Part shown: in pieces, positions 51,701 to 62,203 of the stretch
How the letters are laid out: the number at the start of each line of letters is the position of its first letter
Position numbering within the stretch: position 1 is the first letter of the stretch
NCBI GenBank assembly: GCA_033558025.1
Contig: JAUCEF010000013.1
Span: 2,039,001-2,103,000 of the forward strand
Reading direction: 5' to 3'
Length of the DNA: 64,000 bases
From: Phytophthora sp. 'mugwort'
Taxonomy: Eukaryota; Oomycota; Peronosporomycetes; Peronosporales; Peronosporaceae
Position numbers and translations under genes: made by a program
The notes under the pieces: generated by a model
Seen by the model: the letters and a program-made list of their open reading frames with translations, nothing else
Told to the model about the DNA's origin: nothing
Database searches by the model: none

Positions 51701-54700
51701 GGCACTGGACCAACGCCGGACGCGCATGGAGTGTGGCCCCCACGACGGCGACATGGCGACATGCTTCGCCCCGACGACAGCGCCCACGCCGAACCCAGCA
51801 CCTCCGGTGGCTAGACGACTTCCCGATGCCCACGCCACCGTCAATGCAGAAGCCGCTGACATGGACGTCGAAGCCGAAATTGCTGCGCGTGATGGGGGCG
51901 AGGTGTTCCCCACTCTGCCTATTGGCTCCAACTCGGCCCCCACGCGGCAACCTCGACTTCGACTGCGGCAGCTGACGGACGATGAGCATGACGCGGCAGC
52001 AGCGGCTCTGGAGACCTTCACCACGAGCATGGCTAGCCGGATCACAGATGCGGATAGTTGGGCGACGGGAGAAGGATACATCGCCGCCATCCCCGACCGC
52101 ATCCGCGAGCTGCTGCAGCCTTTTGCGACGCAGTCGTCGCCACCTCGACCGGATCCAACCCACACAGCTGGACCACCGAACCAGCAGCCGACCCGACCAC
52201 AACAAGATCAACAGCGTCGATGGAGGCGTCGGCGACCACCACGAGTCACACGGGAACAGCGCGAGCACCGCCTCGACGAGGCCCTCGACAACATGGAGGC
52301 GGTGCAACGCGCGACACCCGATGACCAGAAGGCCGTCCGCAACGCTCGCCGCCGAGTGGGCCGCATCCGCTCAGCGTTGGCTCTGCAGCGGCTCCGCCAG
52401 GAATTCGCCAAGGACGAGGCCAAGTGTGTGGAAAAGATCATGAAGCGAACGTCGGCGGAAGCGGCGATGGAGGAGCACCCCGAGTCCTGCCCGATCGACC
52501 GCGAGGAACTCCACCGCTACTTCACTGGCACCAACACGCCACGGACCAACTTCAACTATGATGGTGATGGCGGTGAGGAATTTCGGGATGCCCTGGCCAA
52601 TTCTGAAGCGGCGACAGCAGAGGCGACCGCGTTTGAGGAGGAGATCACGCTGGACGAAGTGGAAGATCAGCTCACGCGCGCGGCGGTTACATCCAGCCCT
52701 GGCCATGACGGTATCGGCTACGACGTCTACCGTCGCTTCGCTGCCCAACTTGTGCCCCTCCTTCACGCCGCGTACCAGTTTTGCTGGCTGCATCGGCGCG
52801 TGCCCGCCTTGTGGAAGGTGGGCATCGTACGTCTCATCCACAAGAAGGGCGACCCGATGCAGCCGGCCAACTGGAGGCCGATCTGCCTTCAGCCCACTAT
52901 CTACAAGCTGTACAGCGGGCTGTTGGCACGTCGGCTGTCGCGCTGGCTAGAGAGGAACAACCTGCTGCCGATCTCGCAGAAGGGGTTCAGGGCCTTCAAT
53001 GGTTGCCACGAACACAACTTCGTGGCAACCACGCTCCTGGACCAGACCCGCCGCCGCCACCGAAGGCTGTACCAAGTGTGGTACGACCTTCGGAACGCCT
53101 TCGGGTCGCTGCCACAGGACTTGATGTGGCGGGTGCTCCGCGACCTCGGTGTCAACACTGGCTTCACTTCGCGCTGCCAAGACATTTACCAAGACTCGGC
53201 CTTCGTGGTGATGAACGCCGCTGGAGGAGCGACGGACCCGGTGCGCCAGGAGGTGGGGGTCTACCAAGGCTGCCCACTCAGCCCCCTCCTGTTTATTGCA
53301 GCACTCGTGCCGCTCCTACGCCGCCTGGAGGAGCTCGAGGACGTTGGCGTGCCGTTGGCCGAGGGTGTACGACCTTGCGCCACGGCATACGCCGACGACC
53401 TGAAGGTCTTCAGCGACAGCGCCGCCGGCATTCGGAAGTGCCACGGCGTTGTCGCTCGCTTCCTCAAGTGGACCGGGCTGCGCGCGAACCCAGCCAAATG
53501 TGCCAGCCTGGCGGTGACAACCAACGCGCGCAGCAACCCGACCCGAGACGACAGCGTGCGCCTGGAGCTCCACGGCGACATCATCGCCACCCTCAGCCTC
53601 CAAGACAGCTATCGGTACCTGGGGGTGGGCGATGGCTTCGACCACGTGCGGCACCGCCTCCAGCTTGAGCCCAAGATCCAGCAGATCAAGCGGGAGGCGG
53701 TGGCGCTGATGCAGTCGGGACTGGCGGCGTGGCAGGTGGTGAAGGCTCTCAAGACGTACGTGTACCCCAAGGTGGAGTATGCGCTTCGCCACCTGCGACC
53801 GCTCCAGTCCCAGCTACAAGGCTTCGACCGCGCCGTGGTCCGTGGGTTGCGGCATCTGCTGCGTCTACCCCAGTCCGCCACCACCGAGTTCTTCTACACG
53901 CCGACATCAGGTGGCGGGCTGGGCCTGCAGTCGCTGGTGGAGATGCACCAAGCGCTGCAGGTGGCTCACGCGTGGCAGATGCTGCACTCCAAGGACCCGG
54001 CGATCATCGCAGTGGCAAAGGCGCAGGTGGGGCAGGTAGCGCGCAAGCGTTACCGCCTACACGAGGAGCACTGGCGTGGGCGTGACGACGAGCTCGCTCG
54101 CCTGTTCTTGAACTCCGAGCTCGCCGCCTCGCCCCACGCAGAGGTGCTCCGCCGCAACGGTGACATCGGCTCGCTGTGGGTGGATGTCCAGCGCATCCTG
54201 CTGAACAACAACCTGCGCCTCGAGGACCGCGACGACGCGGACGGCCAGGACACGCTCGGCCTTCGCGTGCCGCACCACACCAAGTGGCTCGACCACAAGT
54301 CGGTGTTGCGGCACGTGAAGTTGCACATGAAGATCCGCCACCAGACCCGGTGGAAGGGGATGGTGGACCAAGGCAAGACAGTGCGTGTCCACGGCGGCCT
54401 CGGCGCGAAGTTCGTGGCGACGGGGGCGGGCCTGTCGGATGCGGAGCACAGGTTCGGCATCCAGGCCCGCCTCAACCAAGTCGACACCAACTCGGTGCTC
54501 AAGCGCAGGCGCCTTCGGGCCAACCACCACTGCCGCGATCCGGCCTGCTCCTCGGCGGAGACGCTGCCCCATGTTCTTAACCACTGCGCGTCCAACATGG
54601 ACGCCATCAGGCAGCGTCACGACGACGCCTTGGAGCAGATCGGGTCCAAGATCCGCGGCGCACTGGACCGCGCCAAGTCGACCACGGAGCTGCGCCTGAA

Positions 54701-55333
54701 CCAGACGGTGCCCGAGTACACAGGCGCAGCTCTGCGACCGGACATCGTGCTGCGCAACGTGACCGCCAAGACGATGGTGATCGCCGACTTGGCGGTCACG
54801 TTTGAAGACCAGGCGGCCGGGGCCCGCCACTCCTCGCTGCAGTTCAGCCACGACTACAAGACACTCAAGTACCAACCGATCGTGGCCGAATTGCGGCTCA
54901 AGGGGTGGCGGGTTAAGACCGCCGCCATCGTGTACGGGTCGCTGGGCTCGGTGCAGCCCAGCAACTTCAAGACCTACACGGAGCACCTGCAGCTCCACAA
55001 GCGCGAGTCTCGGCAGCTGGACATCCAGCTGTCGAGCCATTGCATTCGTGCCAGCCACCGCATCTGGGGCTGGCACTGCCGACGTCACCGCGAGCGCCAA
55101 GCAAGCGGACATTCCTCGCGAGCGTCGCGCGGGCCTGGGGGGACCCCGCGGCGCACATCGCAGGCAGAGGCACGGCGATAAGCTGGTCATCGACCGACAG
55201 GGCACTACCCAGGTAGGGAACCGCCCTTCAAGAACCCAGGAAGATACAAGCACCCTCCCTTTAGTGACATGCATAGTTTAGCTTACATTTTTAGTTACGG
55301 AGAGGTTACTAACTGGTAAATAGGAACACATAT
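48752..55333 (+). mobile_element. Utopia-like non-LTR retrotransposon, full-length unit F5
   Basis: Ala variant of VxRGQ, as in F2 and F4. Confidence 0.88.
48831..55181 (+). CDS. Retrotransposon polyprotein of unit F5, intact
   Basis: 2,116 residues from ATG; the translation is the same as in F2 and F4. Confidence 0.87.
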   Translation: MRLFWPIRERTPSTDSECSTASHSSLASDASFYSASSGDCSERLTDGYTRPGSGELGVRLHITAPVLGSPEPEIEPPDPPRAVPLLGTGGVSTAATSGTGSGPAAPIARQAATRAEASGAQDEASLAASTSRRFATAATSFEPPGHPMDGPGPQALAPTMGESLAAQASQGFSPLASPATMDVHDGGAAAGSPGAPRPPLDPGPGPTESQDAPLARPPARPPSFPPCDVARPGRATGRLPDRVVPGQALFVAPKSTPEAATGLHEPRADAADAPQPIFASPPPRTPRALLSPPGRAAGRLPDRVARGQALAAATARALGGSPGPSDISSDGEDALDVHAAAAQGPQPLASAGSPPGRAACVLPGQVVPSTPASPPPSPAAAAASPQVAAAAADDAAPPADRAAVERHVRAEPRQDQAPTARAHMAPKYGDEFSSDGRYDEETKGDNEDDECGEDAQVPGPPIYHPRPANGLEDPVLTVYAHNAAAFECALCAHIVRDLAALVVHRRTAHRGTRFVDHFHSGCTCGIGFKSRAAATKHAQACAQSAYAAEAAARDSPTTTTARARSLRGEEAPRPTKPLAAAVPVTATAASSDIAVADTAAQQSAMPPAAVQDGHRHVPPVRCPLSPPPEVRVGGKRRRLNSSSSCPAVDLDALMQDAEDDLMLELAADEDMPDASSAQPTARPTRWGPRHRAVGAAAIARLVTGEQTTAAPTARRPTPTAAPTQRTTRWGPSPRAIGAAAIARLEATAGTSPTAPPSSMSLESARAPSRTSTRWGPRPLVILTRAARRAPRPPSQLQEVAPLPAPVPPEAAETPVTVTMDVDSGSDDLQPWVLRFDGACRRNPGPGGAGAALFDPSGAVVWTCSHYMPRSSETNNTAEYTALLLGVQSALHHGASRLLIEGDSNLVLAQVRGSFGCTNGRLRGLRNRVRHALRRLAWHRLRHIDRKANGQADRLANRALDQRRTRMECGPHDGDMATCFAPTTAPTPNPAPPVARRLPDAHATVNAEAADMDVEAEIAARDGGEVFPTLPIGSNSAPTRQPRLRLRQLTDDEHDAAAAALETFTTSMASRITDADSWATGEGYIAAIPDRIRELLQPFATQSSPPRPDPTHTAGPPNQQPTRPQQDQQRRWRRRRPPRVTREQREHRLDEALDNMEAVQRATPDDQKAVRNARRRVGRIRSALALQRLRQEFAKDEAKCVEKIMKRTSAEAAMEEHPESCPIDREELHRYFTGTNTPRTNFNYDGDGGEEFRDALANSEAATAEATAFEEEITLDEVEDQLTRAAVTSSPGHDGIGYDVYRRFAAQLVPLLHAAYQFCWLHRRVPALWKVGIVRLIHKKGDPMQPANWRPICLQPTIYKLYSGLLARRLSRWLERNNLLPISQKGFRAFNGCHEHNFVATTLLDQTRRRHRRLYQVWYDLRNAFGSLPQDLMWRVLRDLGVNTGFTSRCQDIYQDSAFVVMNAAGGATDPVRQEVGVYQGCPLSPLLFIAALVPLLRRLEELEDVGVPLAEGVRPCATAYADDLKVFSDSAAGIRKCHGVVARFLKWTGLRANPAKCASLAVTTNARSNPTRDDSVRLELHGDIIATLSLQDSYRYLGVGDGFDHVRHRLQLEPKIQQIKREAVALMQSGLAAWQVVKALKTYVYPKVEYALRHLRPLQSQLQGFDRAVVRGLRHLLRLPQSATTEFFYTPTSGGGLGLQSLVEMHQALQVAHAWQMLHSKDPAIIAVAKAQVGQVARKRYRLHEEHWRGRDDELARLFLNSELAASPHAEVLRRNGDIGSLWVDVQRILLNNNLRLEDRDDADGQDTLGLRVPHHTKWLDHKSVLRHVKLHMKIRHQTRWKGMVDQGKTVRVHGGLGAKFVATGAGLSDAEHRFGIQARLNQVDTNSVLKRRRLRANHHCRDPACSSAETLPHVLNHCASNMDAIRQRHDDALEQIGSKIRGALDRAKSTTELRLNQTVPEYTGAALRPDIVLRNVTAKTMVIADLAVTFEDQAAGARHSSLQFSHDYKTLKYQPIVAELRLKGWRVKTAAIVYGSLGSVQPSNFKTYTEHLQLHKRESRQLDIQLSSHCIRASHRIWGWHCRRHRERQASGHSSRASRGPGGTPRRTSQAEARR

Positions 55334-55477
55334 TCTGTTCTAATCAGTGTGAAAACTGATTTTCGCTGTTTGTCAGCGAACTTTTTCACTCTCATTTTTG
55401 GAACTCCCGTCGTCGGCCGGCTTGCTGGGCGACGTCGGGGCGGTCTCCGGGGGCGTTCACCTTTCCCCCGCGAGGCC
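55334..55477 (+). pseudogene. U2 snRNA 3' fragment at the start of F6
   Basis: 144 bp equal to 3986-4129; lacks the 5' third of U2. Confidence 0.88.
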
Positions 55478-58400
55478 AACTACAACGCTTGCTTCTTTTT
55501 TACACTTCTCCTCGGCTGTCCATCGGTTGCCTTTTGTCCCCCTTGGCCAATCACAGATGCGTCTGTTTTGGCCAATCAGGGAGCGCACCCCGTCTACGGA
55601 CAGCGAGTGCTCCACGGCCAGTCACTCCAGCCTCGCCAGTGACGCGTCTTTCTACAGCGCGTCATCCGGCGACTGTTCGGAGCGGCTGACTGATGGGTAC
55701 ACCAGACCCGGCTCTGGCGAGCTAGGGGTTCGGTTACACATTACCGCCCCCGTTTTGGGCTCGCCTGAGCCGGAAATCGAGCCGCCGGACCCTCCACGCG
55801 CGGTGCCACTGCTCGGCACCGGCGGCGTTTCAACTGCTGCAACTTCGGGCACGGGTTCAGGACCCGCAGCGCCCATTGCACGCCAAGCCGCGACGCGGGC
55901 CGAGGCCTCTGGGGCCCAAGATGAAGCCAGCCTCGCGGCTTCAACGTCGCGTCGTTTCGCGACGGCGGCGACCAGCTTCGAGCCCCCGGGCCATCCCATG
56001 GACGGGCCTGGGCCCCAAGCACTTGCCCCCACTATGGGAGAATCCCTGGCCGCTCAGGCCTCGCAGGGGTTCTCGCCGCTCGCCTCGCCCGCCACCATGG
56101 ACGTCCACGATGGCGGCGCTGCCGCTGGCTCTCCTGGAGCCCCAAGACCTCCGTTGGACCCCGGCCCGGGTCCTACGGAGAGCCAAGACGCTCCTCTCGC
56201 TCGTCCGCCTGCCAGGCCCCCCTCGTTTCCCCCCTGCGATGTGGCACGACCCGGCAGGGCGACCGGCAGGCTGCCCGATCGGGTCGTGCCGGGGCAAGCA
56301 CTCTTCGTCGCCCCCAAGTCCACGCCGGAGGCTGCCACCGGCCTCCACGAGCCCCGAGCCGACGCTGCCGACGCCCCCCAGCCCATCTTCGCCTCTCCGC
56401 CGCCCAGGACCCCCCGCGCTTTGCTGTCCCCACCCGGCAGGGCGGCAGGCAGGCTGCCCGACCGGGTAGCGCGGGGACAGGCACTTGCAGCCGCCACGGC
56501 GCGTGCCCTGGGCGGCTCCCCCGGCCCCAGCGACATCTCCAGCGACGGCGAGGACGCGCTGGATGTCCACGCCGCCGCTGCCCAAGGCCCACAACCCCTC
56601 GCGAGTGCTGGATCCCCACCCGGCAGGGCGGCTTGCGTGCTGCCCGGCCAGGTCGTGCCCAGCACTCCGGCAAGCCCTCCCCCATCCCCAGCTGCGGCTG
56701 CTGCTTCCCCCCAAGTAGCCGCAGCCGCAGCTGACGATGCAGCACCCCCTGCTGACCGCGCTGCCGTGGAGCGCCACGTGCGCGCCGAGCCACGACAAGA
56801 CCAAGCACCTACGGCTCGCGCGCATATGGCGCCCAAGTACGGCGACGAGTTCAGCAGCGACGGACGCTACGACGAGGAGACCAAGGGCGACAACGAAGAT
56901 GACGAGTGCGGCGAGGACGCTCAAGTACCGGGACCTCCGATCTACCACCCTCGGCCGGCCAACGGCCTCGAGGACCCGGTGCTGACGGTGTACGCGCACA
57001 ACGCTGCTGCTTTCGAGTGCGCGTTGTGCGCGCACATCGTCCGCGATCTTGCGGCGCTCGTCGTCCATCGACGCACAGCGCATCGTGGCACCCGCTTCGT
57101 GGACCACTTTCACAGCGGGTGCACGTGCGGCATCGGCTTCAAGTCGCGTGCAGCAGCGACGAAGCATGCCCAGGCTTGCGCGCAGAGCGCCTACGCGGCC
57201 GAAGCTGCTGCACGCGACTCCCCAACGACGACTACAGCTCGTGCTCGTTCCCTCCGCGGCGAGGAGGCCCCAAGACCTACCAAGCCTCTCGCCGCGGCGG
57301 TGCCTGTCACTGCGACAGCCGCATCAAGCGACATCGCGGTGACAGACACCGCCGCCCAACAGAGCGCCATGCCTCCCGCTGCTGTTCAAGACGGGCACCG
57401 ACACGTCCCCCCCGTGCGGTGCCCACTGTCTCCGCCCCCCGAAGTTCGTGTCGGTGGCAAGCGCCGCCGACTCAACAGCTCGAGCTCGTGCCCTGCGGTC
57501 GACCTGGACGCCCTGATGCAGGACGCCGAGGACGACCTGATGCTCGAGCTCGCAGCGGACGAGGACATGCCGGACGCCTCTTCTGCCCAGCCTACGGCCA
57601 GACCCACGCGATGGGGGCCACGACACAGAGCCGTCGGAGCAGCGGCCATCGCTCGGCTGGTGACCGGCGAGCAAACGACTGCTGCCCCGACAGCTCGACG
57701 ACCTACACCGACAGCAGCTCCGACTCAGCGAACCACGAGATGGGGCCCAAGCCCACGCGCAATCGGAGCTGCTGCCATCGCGAGACTGGAGGCCACCGCC
57801 GGCACCTCGCCCACAGCGCCTCCCAGCAGCATGTCGCTCGAGTCAGCGAGGGCCCCAAGCCGGACTTCGACTCGGTGGGGCCCACGCCCACTAGTGATAC
57901 TGACCCGAGCGGCACGCCGAGCACCAAGACCGCCAAGCCAGCTCCAAGAGGTGGCACCACTGCCAGCACCGGTGCCACCCGAAGCTGCTGAAACTCCGGT
58001 CACGGTCACGATGGACGTTGACAGCGGCTCGGACGACCTCCAGCCGTAGGTACTGCGCTTCGACGGCGCCTGCCGCCGTAACCCAGGCCCGGGCGGCGCC
58101 GGTGCAGCACTCTTCGACCCAAGTGGCGCTGTGGTGTGGACGTGCTCGCACTACATGCCGAGAAGCAGCGAGACGAACAACACCGCCGAATACACGGCGC
58201 TGCTGCTCGGCGTGCAGAGCGCGCTACACCACGGCGCCTCCCGACTGCTGATCGAGGGCGACAGCAACCTGGTGTTGGCGCAAGTGCGGGGCTCCTTCGG
58301 GTGCACCAATGGACGGCTCCGAGGGCTGCGGAACCGAGTTCGACACGCGCTGCGACGACTTGCTTGGCACAGGCTGCGGCACATTGATCGCAAAGCCAAC

Positions 58401-61400
58401 GGCCAAGCTGACCGCCTGGCCAACAGGGCACTGGACCAACGCCGGACGCGCATGGAGTGTGGCCCCCACGACGGCGACATGGCGACATGCTTCGCCCCGA
58501 CGACAGCGCCCACGCCGAACCCAGCACCTCCGGTGGCTAGACGACTTCCCGATGCCCACGCCACCGTCAATGCAGAAGCCGCTGACATGGACGTCGAAGC
58601 CGAAATTGCTGCGCGTGATGGGGGCGAGGTGTTCCCCACTCTGCCTATTGGCTCCAACTCGGCCCCCACGCGGCAACCTCGACTTCGACTGCGGCAGCTG
58701 ACGGACGATGAGCATGACGCGGCAGCAGCGGCTCTGGAGACCTTCACCACGAGCATGGCTAGCCGGATCACAGATGCGGATAGTTGGGCGACGGGAGAAG
58801 GATACATCGCCGCCATCCCCGACCGCATCCGCGAGCTGCTGCAGCCTTTTGCGACGCAGTCGTCGCCACCTCGACCGGATCCAACCCACACAGCTGGACC
58901 ACCGAACCAGCAGCCGACCCGACCACAACAAGATCAACAGCGTCGATGGAGGCGTCGGCGACCACCACGAGTCACACGGGAACAGCGCGAGCACCGCCTC
59001 GACGAGGCCCTCGACAACATGGAGGCGGTGCAACGCGCGACACCCGATGACCAGAAGGCCGTCCGCAACGCTCGCCGCCGAGTGGGCCGCATCCGCTCAG
59101 CGTTGGCTCTGCAGCGGCTCCGCCAGGAATTCGCCAAGGACGAGGCCAAGTGTGTGGAAAAGATCATGAAGCGAACGTCGGCGGAAGCGGCGATGGAGGA
59201 GCACCCCGAGTCCTGCCCGATCGACCGCGAGGAACTCCACCGCTACTTCACTGGCACCAACACGCCACGGACCAACTTCAACTATGATGGTGATGGCGGT
59301 GAGGAATTTCGGGATGCCCTGGCCAATTCTGAAGCGGCGACAGCAGAGGCGACCGCGTTTGAGGAGGAGATCACGCTGGACGAAGTGGAAGATCAGCTCA
59401 CGCGCGCGGCGGTTACATCCAGCCCTGGCCATGACGGTATCGGCTACGACGTCTACCGTCGCTTCGCTGCCCAACTTGTGCCCCTCCTTCACGCCGCGTA
59501 CCAGTTTTGCTGGCTGCATCGGCGCGTGCCCGCCTTGTGGAAGGTGGGCATCGTACGTCTCATCCACAAGAAGGGCGACCCGATGCAGCCGGCCAACTGG
59601 AGGCCGATCTGCCTTCAGCCCACTATCTACAAGCTGTACAGCGGGCTGTTGGCACGTCGGCTGTCGCGCTGGCTAGAGAGGAACAACCTGCTGCCGATCT
59701 CGCAGAAGGGGTTCAGGGCCTTCAATGGTTGCCACGAACACAACTTCGTGGCAACCACGCTCCTGGACCAGACCCGCCGCCGCCACCGAAGGCTGTACCA
59801 AGTGTGGTACGACCTTCGGAACGCCTTCGGGTCGCTGCCACAGGACTTGATGTGGCGGGTGCTCCGCGACCTCGGTGTCAACACTGGCTTCACTTCGCGC
59901 TGCCAAGACATTTACCAAGACTCGGCCTTCGTGGTGATGAACGCCGCTGGAGGAGCGACGGACCCGGTGCGCCAGGAGGTGGGGGTCTACCAAGGCTGCC
60001 CACTCAGCCCCCTCCTGTTTATTGCAGCACTCGTGCCGCTCCTACGCCGCCTGGAGGAGCTCGAGGACGTTGGCGTGCCGTTGGCCGAGGGTGTACGACC
60101 TTGCGCCACGGCATACGCCGACGACCTGAAGGTCTTCAGCGACAGCGCCGCCGGCATTCGGAAGTGCCACGGCGTTGTCGCTCGCTTCCTCAAGTGGACC
60201 GGGCTGCGCGCGAACCCAGCCAAATGTGCCAGCCTGGCGGTGACAACCAACGCGCGCAGCAACCCGACCCGAGACGACAGCGTGCGCCTGGAGCTCCACG
60301 GCGACATCATCGCCACCCTCAGCCTCCAAGACAGCTATCGGTACCTGGGGGTGGGCGATGGCTTCGACCACGTGCGGCACCGCCTCCAGCTTGAGCCCAA
60401 GATCCAGCAGATCAAGCGGGAGGCGGTGGCGCTGATGCAGTCGGGACTGGCGGCGTGGCAGGTGGTGAAGGCTCTCAAGACGTACGTGTACCCCAAGGTG
60501 GAGTATGCGCTTCGCCACCTGCGACCGCTCCAGTCCCAGCTACAAGGCTTCGACCGCGCCGTGGTCCGTGGGTTGCGGCATCTGCTGCGTCTACCCCAGT
60601 CCGCCACCACCGAGTTCTTCTACACGCCGACATCAGGTGGCGGGCTGGGCCTGCAGTCGCTGGTGGAGATGCACCAAGCGCTGCAGGTGGCTCACGCGTG
60701 GCAGATGCTGCACTCCAAGGACCCGGCGATCATCGCAGTGGCAAAGGCGCAGGTGGGGCAGGTAGCGCGCAAGCGTTACCGCCTACACGAGGAGCACTGG
60801 CGTGGGCGTGACGACGAGCTCGCTCGCCTGTTCTTGAACTCCGAGCTCGCCGCCTCGCCCCACGCAGAGGTGCTCCGCCGCAACGGTGACATCGGCTCGC
60901 TGTGGGTGGATGTCCAGCGCATCCTGCTGAACAACAACCTGCGCCTCGAGGACCGCGACGACGCGGACGGCCAGGACACGCTCGGCCTTCGCGTGCCGCA
61001 CCACACCAAGTGGCTCGACCACAAGTCGGTGTTGCGGCACGTGAAGTTGCACATGAAGATCCGCCACCAGACCCGGTGGAAGGGGATGGTGGACCAAGGC
61101 AAGACAGTGCGTGTCCACGGCGGCCTCGGCGCGAAGTTCGTGGCGACGGGGGCGGGCCTGTCGGATGCGGAGCACAGGTTCGGCATCCAGGCCCGCCTCA
61201 ACCAAGTCGACACCAACTCGGTGCTCAAGCGCAGGCGCCTTCGGGCCAACCACCACTGCCGCGATCCGGCCTGCTCCTCGGCGGAGACGCTGCCCCATGT
61301 TCTTAACCACTGCGCGTCCAACATGGACGCCATCAGGCAGCGTCACGACGACGCCTTGGAGCAGATCGGGTCCAAGATCCGCGGCGCACTGGACCGCGCC

Positions 61401-62059
61401 AAGTCGACCACGGAGCTGCGCCTGAACCAGACGGTGCCCGAGTACACAGGCGCAGCTCTGCGACCGGACATCGTGCTGCGCAACGTGACCGCCAAGACGA
61501 TGGTGATCGCCGACTTGGCGGTCACGTTTGAAGACCAGGCGGCCGGGGCCCGCCACTCCTCGCTGCAGTTCAGCCACGACTACAAGACACTCAAGTACCA
61601 ACCGATCGTGGCCGAATTGCGGCTCAAGGGGTGGCGGGTTAAGACCGCCGCCATCGTGTACGGGTCGCTGGGCTCGGTGCAGCCCAGCAACTTCAAGACC
61701 TACACGGAGCACCTGCAGCTCCACAAGCGCGAGTCTCGGCAGCTGGACATCCAGCTGTCGAGCCATTGCATTCGTGCCAGCCACCGCATCTGGGGCTGGC
61801 ACTGCCGACGTCACCGCGAGCGCCAAGCAAGCGGACATTCCTCGCGAGCGTCGCGCGGGCCTGGGGGGACCCCGCGGCGCACATCGCAGGCAGAGGCACG
61901 GCGATAAGCTGGTCATCGACCGACAGGGCACTACCCAGGTAGGGAACCGCCCTTCAAGAACCCAGGAAGATACAAGCACCCTCCCTTTAGTGACATGCAT
62001 AGTTTAGCTTACATTTTTAGTTACGGAGAGGTTACTAACTGGTAAATAGGAACACATAT
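55478..62059 (+). mobile_element. Utopia-like non-LTR retrotransposon, full-length but mutated unit F6
   Basis: Full length, with four private changes that I could find, all C-to-T or G-to-A: 57110, 57287, 57342 and 58048. The last creates a stop codon. Confidence 0.88.
55557..61907 (+). pseudogene. Retrotransposon polyprotein of unit F6, broken by a nonsense codon
   Basis: TGG (Trp 831) has become TAG at 58047-58049, five codons before the first RNase H aspartate. The upstream piece (830 residues) keeps the N-terminus, zinc fingers and TRWGP repeats. The frame is open again after the stop to 61907. The first ATG there is 58155, so a re-initiated product would lose D836 but keep the other RNase H acids, RT, CCHC knuckle and endonuclease. 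There is also an Ala-to-Thr change at 57342 (SDIAVT) and two silent changes. Confidence 0.85.
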
Positions 62060-62203
62060 TCTGTTCTAATCAGTGTGAAAACTGATTTTCGCTGTTTGTC
62101 AGCGAACTTTTTCACTCTCATTTTTGGAACTCCCGTCGTCGGCCGGCTTGCTGGGCGACGTCGGGGCGGTCTCCGGGGGCGTTCACCTTTCCCCCGCGAG
62201 GCC
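62060..62203 (+). pseudogene. U2 snRNA 3' fragment at the start of F7
   Basis: 144 bp equal to 3986-4129; marks the 3' junction of F6. Confidence 0.88.
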
